A stretch of 13,565 nt of DNA from Thermodesulfobacteriota bacterium (GCA_030024065.1 JASEIE010000070.1:1-13565); one strand, 5' to 3'; positions 1 to 6,820 are shown, numbered from the stretch's first letter. The notes: generated by a model from the letters alone, not told the origin. Numbers and translations are program-made.

Positions 1-1
1 C

Positions 2-709
2 CGGCATCTTATTGTTAAGCGGGATTTAAAAGAGAAGATCGAATTCGATAAGCATGTGATGGTTGAAAAGAGTGAGTTTCGGGAGGTCAAGAGCGACTAT
101 AACCTGAAAGTCGGTGGCAAGAGCGCGGTGGAGGTGACAGGCTCCTCCTCTCTCAAAGTCACGGGGAATATGATCGAGAGCTTCAATGCGAATCACAGCG
201 AAAATGTGACAGCGACCTACCATCTGAAAGGAATGAATGTAAAGATAGAGGGGATGACCGGCATGGAGCTTAAGGTAGGAGGAAGCAGTATTGTTCTTAC
301 CCCCGCGGCTATTTTTATTATGGGAGCCCCTCTGGTTAACATCAATAGCGGCAGCGGCCCACCTGTTGCACCGGCTGCCGCCTCTCTTGTGCCTCCGGTT
401 GCACCCTCCCCTCCGGATGCCGCTGCGGATGCAGTTCCCGGAAAAGATGTAAGCAGTCAAGAAAAACGCCACAAAGACCCCACCGATGAAGAGGAGAAAG
501 ATAAAAAAAGCTGGATTGAGATTGAACTCTTTGACGAAGAAGACAATCCCGTTCCAGGAGAGCGGTACAAAGTGACTCTACCTGATGGGAAGACGGTTGC
601 CGAGGGGACGTTGGATGAGAAGGGCTTTGCCCGTGTAGACGGCATCGACCCTGGCTCCTGTAAAATAACTTTCCCCAACCTCGATAAAGACGCCTGGGAG
701 AAGGCATAA
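2..709 (+). CDS. vgrG: VgrG (T6SS spike/tip) C-terminal part, partial, with transthyretin-like tail
   Basis: The reading frame is open from the left edge (frame of base 2) to TAA at 707-709, so only the C-terminal ~235 residues are present; the gp27/gp5 head lies outside. The sequence begins RHLIVKRDLKEKIEFDKHVM, followed by short repeats of the type KVGGKSAVEVTG / SLKVTGN / VKIEGMTGMELKVGG, which is the beta-helical needle typical of VgrG C-termini. After ALVNINSG-like residues (GAPLVNINSGSGPP) there is a Pro/Ala-rich linker, then a very acidic and basic stretch (DPTDEEEKDKKS). A ~60-residue domain follows from base ~512 (WIEIELFDEEDNPVPGERY... to DKDAW). This tail resembles the transthyretin-like domains known at VgrG C-termini, one of which (EAEC VgrG1) binds its cargo effector Tle1. 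By analogy it may recruit one of the downstream products. VgrG identity is strong; the tail role is inferred. Confidence 0.93.
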   Translation, partial: RHLIVKRDLKEKIEFDKHVMVEKSEFREVKSDYNLKVGGKSAVEVTGSSSLKVTGNMIESFNANHSENVTATYHLKGMNVKIEGMTGMELKVGGSSIVLTPAAIFIMGAPLVNINSGSGPPVAPAAASLVPPVAPSPPDAAADAVPGKDVSSQEKRHKDPTDEEEKDKKSWIEIELFDEEDNPVPGERYKVTLPDGKTVAEGTLDEKGFARVDGIDPGSCKITFPNLDKDAWEKA

Positions 710-718
710 ATTTAGGCT

Positions 719-843
719 ACCTCTAAAAATGTCATTCCTGTGAAAACAGGAATCCAGAAGTTTTTGACATTACTGAACTCCCGCCGGAGTTTATCCCGTA
801 CTTGTTACGGGACAGGAGTGACAAATTGGGAGTTATTAGAGGT
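719..843. repeat. MITE/REP-like hairpin element with 8-bp terminal inverted repeats
   Basis: This fills the vgrG-PAAR gap. It is bounded by ACCTCTAA (719-726) and its exact complement TTAGAGGT (836-843). Inside are three consecutive hairpins: ATTCCTGT 734-741 with ACAGGAAT 746-753 around a GAAA tetraloop; AACTCC 776-781 with GGAGTT 786-791; TCCCGTA 794-800 with TACGGGA 806-812. The motif GTCATTCCTGTGAAAACAGG looks like the dispersed hairpin repeats common in deltaproteobacterial genomes. An ATG in it opens a 64-codon frame, but this runs through the hairpins and overlaps the PAAR start, so I do not call it. Transcribed hairpins here could reduce read-through or alter mRNA stability between vgrG and the downstream genes. 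Whether it is dispersed elsewhere in the genome cannot be seen. Confidence 0.72.
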
Positions 844-870
844 TCTCTTTAATCATGGAGGAGGCTTGCT

Positions 871-1227
871 ATGTTTCCTGCGGCAAGAATTTTGGATCCC
901 ATCACGCATGATCAACTCGTGCCAAGTGGAGTGATTGGTCCGCCTTTACCAGGGCGACCCATGACTGTTCTTATCGAATATCTTCCAGCCGCAGTCGTAG
1001 GAGACTTTGTGACCTGTACAGGTGCCCTATCGGCGGGCATTGCCCATCCGCCACAGGCAGGCCCTCCGCCAGCCGTGCCTCCCTCTGTTCCAATCGTCAA
1101 GGGAAGCGCCACGGTTTTGATCGGTGGCATGCCTGCGGCCCGCTGGATGGTGGATATGGGCGGGTGCGGTGTTTTTTTAGGCGATTCAAAACTGGCGGCC
1201 ACCCGTACCGTATTGATTGGAGGTTAG
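871..1227 (+). CDS. PAAR-domain protein (T6SS spike tip)
   Basis: The product has 118 residues and starts at ATG 871 behind GGAGGAGG (857-864, spacing 6). It carries the PAAR hallmarks: N-terminal PAARILDPITHD, a Pro/Gly-rich middle (PPQAGPPPAVPPSVPIVKGSATVLIGGMPAARWMVDMGGCG) and a second VLIGG at the C-terminus. PAAR proteins fold as a small cone that caps the VgrG needle and can carry effectors. This one is little more than the PAAR fold, with no C-terminal toxin domain, so any cargo must be separate. Its position directly downstream of vgrG fits a spike module. The residues VGDFVTCTG and the His in IAHPP may belong to the metal site that usually stabilises the tip, though I cannot assign the ligands with certainty. 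Confidence in the family is high. Confidence 0.93.
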   Translation: MFPAARILDPITHDQLVPSGVIGPPLPGRPMTVLIEYLPAAVVGDFVTCTGALSAGIAHPPQAGPPPAVPPSVPIVKGSATVLIGGMPAARWMVDMGGCGVFLGDSKLAATRTVLIGG

Positions 1228-1244
1228 GACCAAAAGGAGCGTAG

Positions 1245-2696
1245 ATGCCTGAAGAAAATATCTCACGGTGGAACAGAGATTCGGAGGGCATAGACACCCT
1301 GTCTCAACAAATTTATCTGAGAAAGGTTGAGATATTCTTTCACAATGATAATGAACAGGATCGGACCTGGCCTCGGGACATGTTTCCATATTCTTCAGAC
1401 CAGGTTAAACTTCAGGCCATTGTCTGGGCCACTCTTGATGGTGGTAATGAGACGGGGGAGCCATATGCCTTTTGGCCAGGAGCTGATCCAGAGAATCCCT
1501 ATGAATATTTTCGAAACGATGGGCTCTATTGCTGTCCTTGCCGGGGAGTAGCAGGAAACGGCAGGGTCAACATGGAGCAGGCCAGACCCGACATGAATCC
1601 TTTTGGCAGTGTTCCTAATCTTGAGTCCTGGAGGATTCAGAGGCTTCCCGAAGACGTGGAAGTGGCTGTTTGGCCTTCGGATTGGCCCCATCCGGAATTT
1701 GCATGGTTCAAGCTGGCCTACAAGACAACGCTCACTGGAGCTAATGATCCCAGGCCCTATTATTATGATGAGCCGGAGGATATTACTCCTGATCAGGATT
1801 CTCACGGCTGGACGGTCACATGGCCGAATGGCCTGGCTGCCGGTACCCATCGCTTTGCGGTACGGGTTACCTTGGATGACCAAGAAGTCTCCTGTCCTGT
1901 AAACAACACAGAACGAAACGCCGGGTGCAGCCTTCATCTCTGCATCCGTGAGGCAAATATTCAGGAGCCTGAAGCAGCGCTCCAGCAATGCGCTCACAAT
2001 GAGCTTCCCCATCCGCTTCCCGATCCTGATCCAAATGTTGTTGAATTCCTTCGCTGGACATCGATCTTTCTTGGTGTTCCCTATGAGGTTGGAGGGAAGT
2101 GGTTTGGCGGGAAATCGCCCGGAGCAAGAAGCACCCAGGTTAATGCAGGGCAGGGATACCAGGGATATGGCCTGGATTGCACAGGGCTCCCCAGCGCGGC
2201 GGGTATTTTGGTAAATATGGGATGGGGAACCACCTATCCTCAATGGCGGCGAAGTACCCATCGGCAGGGAAATCCGGTTCCATCCTACCCACTGTGGGAT
2301 CAGTGGAACAATTGGGTATGGAGGTCTGGACGGAGGAGATGGGTAAGGGAGGGGGGAAATTTCGAAAATTGGTTTTCAAGAAGAGTCTTGGGGTTTGTCC
2401 AGCCAGGGGATTTGATCGATACGGGTAATCCCGAAGGTGACTTCAATCATATAAGAATTGTTTACAGGGTTGTCAGTCGGGACACGGAAGATGCGGAGGT
2501 AGAGATCATAGAAGCCTCTTCTTCGGAAGAGGGGAAGGTTCGAATTGAGCAGAGGAGTTTGAGTGATGTTCTGTCGGGTCGACAAAAGTATGGGCTATGG
2601 CGGCCTCACATAGGCGAAGATTGCCCCTTCCCTGAACCCACAAGTTCAGAGCCTGAAGAAATAGAATCCCCGACCCCTGAAACTTCAGGGTCTTAA
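1245..2696 (+). CDS. Putative NlpC/P60-type cell-wall hydrolase, candidate T6SS effector
   Basis: The product has 483 residues; ATG 1245 follows AAAAGGAG (1232-1239). The catalytic module is C-terminal, about residues 270-460: VEFLRWTSIFLGVPYEVGGKW, then GYGLDCTGL with candidate nucleophile C312, and PGDLIDTG...NHIRIVYRV with candidate base H402; the acidic EIIEAS that follows could supply the third polar residue. This order (Tyr/Gly-Gly, Asp-Cys-Thr/Ser-Gly, Gly-Asp-Leu...His) matches NlpC/P60 and related amidase folds that cut peptidoglycan stem peptides. Residues 1-250 are Trp/Pro-rich, with Cys pairs (YCCPC; CPVNN...AGC), and I do not recognise them; the segment GTHRFAVRVTLDDQEVSC looks like an Ig-type strand pattern. 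There is no signal peptide, as expected for T6SS cargo. The C-terminal ~25 residues are Glu/Pro/Ser-rich. The gene sits 17 bp after the PAAR gene and just before the LysM genes. No obvious immunity gene adjoins it. Confidence 0.72.
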   Translation: MPEENISRWNRDSEGIDTLSQQIYLRKVEIFFHNDNEQDRTWPRDMFPYSSDQVKLQAIVWATLDGGNETGEPYAFWPGADPENPYEYFRNDGLYCCPCRGVAGNGRVNMEQARPDMNPFGSVPNLESWRIQRLPEDVEVAVWPSDWPHPEFAWFKLAYKTTLTGANDPRPYYYDEPEDITPDQDSHGWTVTWPNGLAAGTHRFAVRVTLDDQEVSCPVNNTERNAGCSLHLCIREANIQEPEAALQQCAHNELPHPLPDPDPNVVEFLRWTSIFLGVPYEVGGKWFGGKSPGARSTQVNAGQGYQGYGLDCTGLPSAAGILVNMGWGTTYPQWRRSTHRQGNPVPSYPLWDQWNNWVWRSGRRRWVREGGNFENWFSRRVLGFVQPGDLIDTGNPEGDFNHIRIVYRVVSRDTEDAEVEIIEASSSEEGKVRIEQRSLSDVLSGRQKYGLWRPHIGEDCPFPEPTSSEPEEIESPTPETSGS

Positions 2697-2721
2697 AGCA
2701 GAAAGAGAGGGAACCGCCTCC

Positions 2722-3348
2722 ATGCCCCAATATACCATCAAAGAAGGGGAATGTCTTTCCAGTATTGCCCAAAGGCATGGCCTTTTCTGGAAGAAGATCT
2801 GGGATCATCCCAACAATTCAGACTTGAAGAGAAGACGAAAAGACCCAAACATTCTATATCCCGGAGATGTGGTTTTTATCCCTGAAAAAGAAGAAAAGCA
2901 GGAGAACGGTTCAACAGAGCAGAGACATCATTTTCGGAAAAAAGGCGTCCCCGCGAAGGTACGCCTTCGTCTGATGAGGAATGACCAACCCCGGGCGAAT
3001 GAATCCTATGTTCTTGAAGTGGATGGGATTTTTTTTGCAGGGACAACCGATGCTGACGGAAAGCTTGAGCAATCTATTCCGCCGAATGCCAAAAAAGGAA
3101 AGCTCTTCATAGGAAAAAAACGGGAGGAGTATATATTGAACCTGGGGCATATGGATCCCCTCAATGAATTAATAGGGATCCAAAAACGACTCAATAATCT
3201 TGGGTTTCATTGCGGTCCTGCAAACGGCGTTTTGGGACCCAGAACAACGAATGCCTTCAAAGCCTTTCAAAAGAAACATCATCTCACAGAATCAGGTGAG
3301 GCAGATGAAGCAACAAAAAATAAGCTTACTGAAATCTATGGCTCCTGA
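2722..3348 (+). CDS. LysM / beta-domain / PG_binding_1 protein, copy 1 (candidate effector adaptor)
   Basis: The product has 208 residues; ATG 2722 follows a modest GAGAGGG. Three modules can be read. Residues 3-55 form a LysM domain (YTIKEGECLSSIAQRHG ... DPNILYPGDVVFIP), with an insertion LFWKKIWDHPNNSDLKRRRK. Residues ~78-132 form a small beta domain (RLRL...PRANESYVLEVDG...GTTDADGKLEQSIPPNAKKGKLFIG) with the same cadence as the VgrG tail. Residues ~148-206 form a PG_binding_1 helical domain (IQKRLNNLGFHCGPANGVLGPRTTNAFKAFQKKH). There is no signal peptide or membrane segment, so it is not an ordinary secreted wall protein; delivery by, or assembly on, the T6SS spike is the simpler reading. 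It aligns with the next gene end to end without gaps and probably arose with it by duplication. The domain calls are good; the adaptor role is inferred from position. Confidence 0.85.
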   Translation: MPQYTIKEGECLSSIAQRHGLFWKKIWDHPNNSDLKRRRKDPNILYPGDVVFIPEKEEKQENGSTEQRHHFRKKGVPAKVRLRLMRNDQPRANESYVLEVDGIFFAGTTDADGKLEQSIPPNAKKGKLFIGKKREEYILNLGHMDPLNELIGIQKRLNNLGFHCGPANGVLGPRTTNAFKAFQKKHHLTESGEADEATKNKLTEIYGS

Positions 3349-3366
3349 GAAAAAGGATTTCTAAAA

Positions 3367-3993
3367 ATGCCTGATTACAAAGTCAAACAGGGGGATTGTC
3401 TTTCAAGCATCGCTACCAGGCATGGGCTTTTCTGGGAGAAGGTCTGGAATCACCCGAAGAACGCAACGCTTAAGGAAAAACGGAAAGATCCCAATGTCCT
3501 CTACCCCGGGGATGTAATTTTTATCCCTGACAAAGAAGAAAAGCAGGTATCGGAGGCCACGGAGCATCGACACCGGTTTCGAAAAAAGGGTACACCCGCT
3601 ATAATACGACTTCAACTTAAAATTGCTGATCGGCCTCGGGCCCAAGAGCCCTATATTTTGGAAATAAATGGTGAGATCTTTCCAGGAACAACAGATACCA
3701 ATGGCAGGCTGGAGCATCCCATCCCCCCCAACGCCAAGAAGGGTAAGATTATAATTGGGAAAAGGCCGGATGAATATCATCTAAATTTAGGCCATCTTGA
3801 CCCTATTGATGGAATTACAGGCCTACAAGCGAGGCTGAATAATCTCGGGTTTGATTGTGGCAAGATCGATGGAGTGGTTGGTCCCAAGACTGAAGCCGCC
3901 ATCAAAGCCTTCCAAAAGCAGGAAGGTTTAACCGAATCAGGGAAGACCGATCAGCAAACCCTGGAAAGGCTTAGACAAGTCTATGGATGCTAA
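3367..3993 (+). CDS. LysM / beta-domain / PG_binding_1 protein, copy 2 (candidate effector adaptor)
   Basis: The product has 208 residues, exactly the same length as its upstream neighbour 18 bp away; ATG 3367 follows AAAAGGA (3351-3357). The LysM domain is at 3-55 (YKVKQGDCLSSIATRHG...DPNVLYPGDVIFIP), followed by a charged linker, a beta domain at ~78-132 (RLQLKIADRPRAQEPYILEING...) and PG_binding_1 at ~148-206 (LQARLNNLGFDCGKIDGVVGPKTEAAIKAFQKQEG). It has no signal peptide. Its first ~86 residues are far closer to the third LysM protein at 6039 than to copy 1, and a 50-bp stretch (3415-3464) is identical in DNA to 6087-6136, which suggests recent shared descent or recombination. The last codons run to within 14 bp of the start chosen for the metalloprotease gene, so the two are probably translated together, and this protein is the likeliest partner of that effector. 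Confidence 0.85.
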   Translation: MPDYKVKQGDCLSSIATRHGLFWEKVWNHPKNATLKEKRKDPNVLYPGDVIFIPDKEEKQVSEATEHRHRFRKKGTPAIIRLQLKIADRPRAQEPYILEINGEIFPGTTDTNGRLEHPIPPNAKKGKIIIGKRPDEYHLNLGHLDPIDGITGLQARLNNLGFDCGKIDGVVGPKTEAAIKAFQKQEGLTESGKTDQQTLERLRQVYGC

Positions 3994-4006
3994 TAAAGGA
4001 AATACT

Positions 4007-5479
4007 ATGAGTTTTGACGTCGCCCGTAATGAAAAAGGATACCAGGTCTTTAATGGGCGGAACCGCATCGAATCCGTAGCGATTCTCGAGGGGGATGGGC
4101 CGGAGGCGAACAGCCCTGTGCGGCAATATGTAAGTCTGCCTAAGGATCCCAAATGGATCGATGACATACAAATCCCTGACTCCAAAATCCGGAACATCGA
4201 TCGCCTGGGGCGAAAGCTTCGGGGCAAAGTGCGCTTCCAGCTCCCTGGGAAGGAAAAATTCAGCTTCCAATTGATCTTTGGATGGGATGAATTGAAATAT
4301 TCGAACGAGGAAAAAGGGGAGAACCCGAATTATTGTTACGATCCTGAGAATTGGGTAGATGGAGAGACGGAAGCAGATGGGACGAAGATTATTGAAGTGA
4401 CATTATCTGCAGCAGGCGGCCAGACCTTCAGGATTGTGGCCAAGGACATTTGTGGCGCCGAGGTTATATCTAAAGATATTGTTGTTTGGCGGAGGCTCTT
4501 TGTTCAGGAAATCAAAATGAAGAAGAATGGAACGGTTATCGGTCTCTCGAACATTGATGGGTTCAAGAGAGAAATGGATAAGCGTTTTGTTGAGGTTGTA
4601 CAGTTAAAGGCTATCGAAATGGAATTTCGACCTTATGAAGTATCCAATGACTTTTTAGATGCCATCCGGCAAGCCTACAGAAATAAAGAATCTAAGGCCC
4701 CAAAACGCGAGCCCTATGTTGTGGCGATTGCCTATGTTGATCAGATGGGGGAGAGAGATCGGGTGGATCTAAAAGAATATCCGGCAAAGGGACTGATTCG
4801 CGTTGGCCCAAAGTCGCCTGATGTCGAAATCCCCATCATCGACCGGACAGGCAAGCGAAGGTTTCTCTGGATGGAAAAGGATCAATACACAGGCGAAGAT
4901 TGGTTCTATAATGGAAATTTTGTTTCGACCAACAAGGTAGAAGCAAAAATCAGACGGGAGGATTGTACCCCTTTACCAGTCAACTCCACCAAGTGCGACA
5001 AGATTCGGGTACGGGTAGCCAACCTGAGTCCTAAAACCAATAGCGGGAAAATACACCTCGAAGTTCGAGTCGTGCACAATATGGCAGGGGGAGAGATAGC
5101 GGGTGATAGATGGAAAGGTGATTCGTTCGGGAGTGGACAAACGACAAACCTTATTTTCTTACCAAGCCTTGCCTGGTGGCAAAAGATCCCTGTGGGCGAT
5201 TCGATTCATGATTTGTTGCACGAAGTAGGCCATATGATTGGCATGGTCCCTGACGGGGCTGGTGACCTCGAGAAGGTGCCGACGAATTACTCGGGCAGGG
5301 GCCACGCCGGTTCGCATTGCCACGCCGGGCTTCCACTTAAGAACGAATTTGAGGAGAAGGACATTTCTGGGTCAAAGTGCATCATGTTTGGTGCCTCCAA
5401 TCAAACCCTATCTTTTTGTTCGAATTGCTCTAAGGCAGTAAAGAAGATAGATCTTGGCAAGGGATGGCCAAGTTTTTAG
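4007..5479 (+). CDS. Putative zinc metalloprotease (HEVGH) T6SS effector 1
   Basis: The product has 490 residues from ATG 4007, chosen because AAAGGA lies 6 bp upstream; an in-frame ATG at 3983 would overlap the preceding gene and lacks a good site. The zincin motif HEVGHMIGMVPD is at residues 405-416 (ligands H405 and H409, catalytic E406), with Met460 in KCIMFG as a possible Met-turn. A His/Cys-rich tail follows: HAGSHCHAG (H433, H437, C438, H439), C458, and SFCSNC (C471, C474). The third zinc ligand is not a clean HExxHxxGxxH; D416 or one of the later histidines may serve, and the cysteines could bind a second metal. Residues ~60-170 look like an Ig-type beta domain (FRIVAKDICGAEVISKDIVVWRRLFVQ) leading into the protease half. 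There is no signal peptide. Substrate unknown. Context (after LysM copy 2) makes it a candidate cargo. No immunity gene is evident immediately downstream. Confidence 0.75.
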   Translation: MSFDVARNEKGYQVFNGRNRIESVAILEGDGPEANSPVRQYVSLPKDPKWIDDIQIPDSKIRNIDRLGRKLRGKVRFQLPGKEKFSFQLIFGWDELKYSNEEKGENPNYCYDPENWVDGETEADGTKIIEVTLSAAGGQTFRIVAKDICGAEVISKDIVVWRRLFVQEIKMKKNGTVIGLSNIDGFKREMDKRFVEVVQLKAIEMEFRPYEVSNDFLDAIRQAYRNKESKAPKREPYVVAIAYVDQMGERDRVDLKEYPAKGLIRVGPKSPDVEIPIIDRTGKRRFLWMEKDQYTGEDWFYNGNFVSTNKVEAKIRREDCTPLPVNSTKCDKIRVRVANLSPKTNSGKIHLEVRVVHNMAGGEIAGDRWKGDSFGSGQTTNLIFLPSLAWWQKIPVGDSIHDLLHEVGHMIGMVPDGAGDLEKVPTNYSGRGHAGSHCHAGLPLKNEFEEKDISGSKCIMFGASNQTLSFCSNCSKAVKKIDLGKGWPSF

Positions 5480-5759
5480 AGGCGCAATAGTCATTGTGAT
5501 GGGGTCACTCATTAAAAGGCACCTGTCAAAGGAAAAAGATAGCCTATGAGCAAGAAGAAACATTATTTTTCAGCCTCCGTTTTTCTTGATAAATGAGGGC
5601 AGGTCTTGGGGTCATGGGGTCAAATCTTTTGATTTAACAAACTCATTTTCTCCTGCTGTAAGTCGGCCATGGCAAGACAGATATTTGATTTTGCTTTAAA
5701 AGAGTAGGAACATGGTTTATGCTCGACGAACTGGAAGAGGTATATAAGGAGGCAAGGAA
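5480..5759. other. Gene-free stretch with remnant of a mobile (RAYT-like) element
   Basis: No convincing gene lies here. GGGGTCA occurs three times (5501-5507, 5608-5614, 5616-5622), the last two nearly in tandem. Downstream, at 5669-5707, there is a 12-codon frame reading MARQIFDFALKE before TAG. The arrangement of GGGGTCA repeats, a short leader and a start of the form MARQ resembles the 5' end of REP-associated tyrosine transposase genes, cut off after about four codons. A separate 16-codon frame (5546-5596, MSKKKHYFSASVFLDK) has a Shine-Dalgarno-like AAAGGAA but no recognisable relatives. A third frame, 5719-5763 (MLDELEEVYKEARK, TGA), ends overlapping the next gene's GTG. I read the stretch as debris of an insertion plus the tail of a lost gene. 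The assignment rests on pattern memory, not on an alignment. Confidence 0.4.
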
Positions 5760-5763
5760 GTGA
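5719..5763 (+). pseudogene. Possible 3' remnant of a partner gene (14 codons) coupled to the next gene
   Basis: ATG 5719 to TGA 5763 encodes MLDELEEVYKEARK, a short amphipathic helix. Its stop overlaps the GTG start of the following gene as GTGA, and it contains that gene's strong AAGGAGG (5746-5752). Such an overlap is typical of a translationally coupled two-gene unit, so this may be the surviving C-terminus of a longer upstream gene cut away by the mobile element beside it. The frame closes upstream at TGA 5686-5688. Equally, it could be a leader or chance. Confidence 0.3.
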
Positions 5764-6020
5764 GAGATACCAGTCCTGAAATCGAAAAGCAGTTTATTTC
5801 AATGATGATGAAAAGAAGCGGTCAGGAGAGATTAAAAATGGGGTTCTCGATGTTTAACCTGGCCCGCAAACAGGCTCTCGCATCCATAAGAAGGAATAAA
5901 CCCACGGCGAGCGAGGAGGAAATAAGGAAGGAACTATTTTTTCGTTTCTATGGAAATGAATTTTCTCCTGAGGATCAGAAAAAAATTCTCAGACAGATTA
6001 GAAGTCTTAGAAAAGAATAA
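5760..6020 (+). CDS. Small conserved-looking helical protein, function unknown
   Basis: The product has 86 residues from GTG 5760, supported by AAGGAGG at 5746-5752 with 7-bp spacing. The sequence is highly charged and predicted helical: SPEIEKQFISMMMKRSGQERLKMGFSMF, then a run ending EIRKELFFRFYGNEFSPEDQKKILRQI. I recall similar small proteins with an [SG]xERLxMGxSMFxxA core and an RxxLFxRFYGxxF segment in many bacteria, often as the second gene of a two-gene unit, but I cannot name a function. It does not look like a T6SS component. It sits between the first metalloprotease and the third LysM gene, behind transposon-like debris, so it may be a passenger brought in with that insertion. It could alternatively be an immunity protein for the upstream zincin, but nothing in its sequence supports that. 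Confidence 0.6.
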   Translation: MRDTSPEIEKQFISMMMKRSGQERLKMGFSMFNLARKQALASIRRNKPTASEEEIRKELFFRFYGNEFSPEDQKKILRQIRSLRKE

Positions 6021-6038
6021 ATCTCCAGAGAGAAAATT

Positions 6039-6779
6039 ATGCCCGAATACAAAGTCAAGCAGGGTGATTGTATTTCCAGCATCGCAACCAGGCATGGGCT
6101 TTTCTGGGAGAAGGTCTGGAATCACCCGAAGAACGCCAAACTGAAAGAAAAGCGAAAAGATCCCAATATTCTCTATCCTGGAGATGTGGTCTTTGTCCCG
6201 GATAAAGACAAGAAAGAGGAGTCGGGAGGTACGGAACAGAAACATCGTTTCAGGAAGAAAGGGACCCCCGCCAAGCTTCGACTGCGGCTTATGCGGCCGC
6301 CTGAGGATCAACAAACCGAAGAACCGCGTCAGACGATCGAGCGGGGACGGGGCGGTCGTGACCTGACGATCAACAATGAACCACCGCCCGAGCAACGGGA
6401 AGATGAGCCTTGGGCCAATGCGCCCTTCGTGCTGCAAATCGACGGCCAGGTCGTAGGGGAAGACCAAACAGATAATGATGGTCGCCTTGAAGTGCAGATA
6501 CCACCGAATGCCCGCGTGGGCCGCCTCATCGTTGAACTAGGGACAGAGCGCGAGAGAACCATCCCGCTGAACCTTGGGCACCTAAATCCAATCGAGACCG
6601 TCAGCGGAGTCAAGCAGCGTCTGTTCAATCTTGGCATCCCTTGCGGTGAAAGCAACGAACAGGAGACACCCGAATATGAGGAGGCGGTCCGTGAGTTCCA
6701 GGCCAAGCATGGTCTTGAAGTTACGGGCAGGGTCGATCAGCAGACGAAGGATGCAATCCGTGACGCCCATGGGTCATGA
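6039..6779 (+). CDS. LysM / beta-domain / PG_binding_1 protein, copy 3, with linker insertion (candidate adaptor)
   Basis: The product has 246 residues; ATG 6039 is 18 bp after the previous stop, with only a weak purine-rich site. The LysM head (3-55, YKVKQGDCISSIATRHG...DPNILYPGDVVFVP) and the following FRKKGTPAKLRLRLMR are almost the same as LysM copy 2. An insertion of ~38 residues (about 87-125; QQTEEPRQTIERGRGGRDLT...PPPEQRED) absent from copies 1 and 2 follows, then the beta domain (NAPFVLQIDGQVV...DNDGRLEVQIPPNARVGRLIV) and PG_binding_1 (VKQRLFNLGIPCGESNEQETPEYEEAVREFQAKHG). From about base 6290 the codon choice shifts toward G/C-rich codons like those of the next gene, unlike the head. 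This suggests a mosaic: a local head joined to an imported tail that travels with the second metalloprotease. No signal peptide is present. Confidence 0.85.
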   Translation: MPEYKVKQGDCISSIATRHGLFWEKVWNHPKNAKLKEKRKDPNILYPGDVVFVPDKDKKEESGGTEQKHRFRKKGTPAKLRLRLMRPPEDQQTEEPRQTIERGRGGRDLTINNEPPPEQREDEPWANAPFVLQIDGQVVGEDQTDNDGRLEVQIPPNARVGRLIVELGTERERTIPLNLGHLNPIETVSGVKQRLFNLGIPCGESNEQETPEYEEAVREFQAKHGLEVTGRVDQQTKDAIRDAHGS

Positions 6780-6820
6780 GGTTCTGGGCGGTTGTTAAGC
6801 GGCCCTGAGGAGTAAAAAGA

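Noticed and set aside
740..934. 64-codon plus-strand frame between vgrG and PAAR
   Set aside because: It runs through the hairpins of the 719-843 element and overlaps the well-supported PAAR start; no ribosome binding site or recognisable protein.
2..1227. Phage tail spike rather than T6SS
   Set aside because: The VgrG tail type, PAAR, effector string and TssC-like sheath terminus fit T6SS; no phage capsid, tape-measure or lysis genes are in view, though only part of the locus is visible.
1395..2261. Long minus-strand frame (288 codons)
   Set aside because: Lies wholly antisense to the NlpC-like gene, no domain or start signal; a shadow of the coding strand.
2722..3993. LysM/PG_binding proteins as ordinary secreted cell-wall hydrolases or spore proteins
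   Set aside because: No signal peptide and no catalytic domain; embedded in a VgrG/PAAR/effector gene string.
5760..6020. Immunity gene for zincin 1
   Set aside because: No signal peptide, resembles a widespread small helical family rather than an immunity protein, and is separated from the zincin by element debris.
5934..6467. Minus-strand frame of 177 codons, resembled by antisense frames in LysM copy 2
   Set aside because: Its similarity to the antisense of LysM copy 2 is explained by the homology of the sense genes; no independent support.
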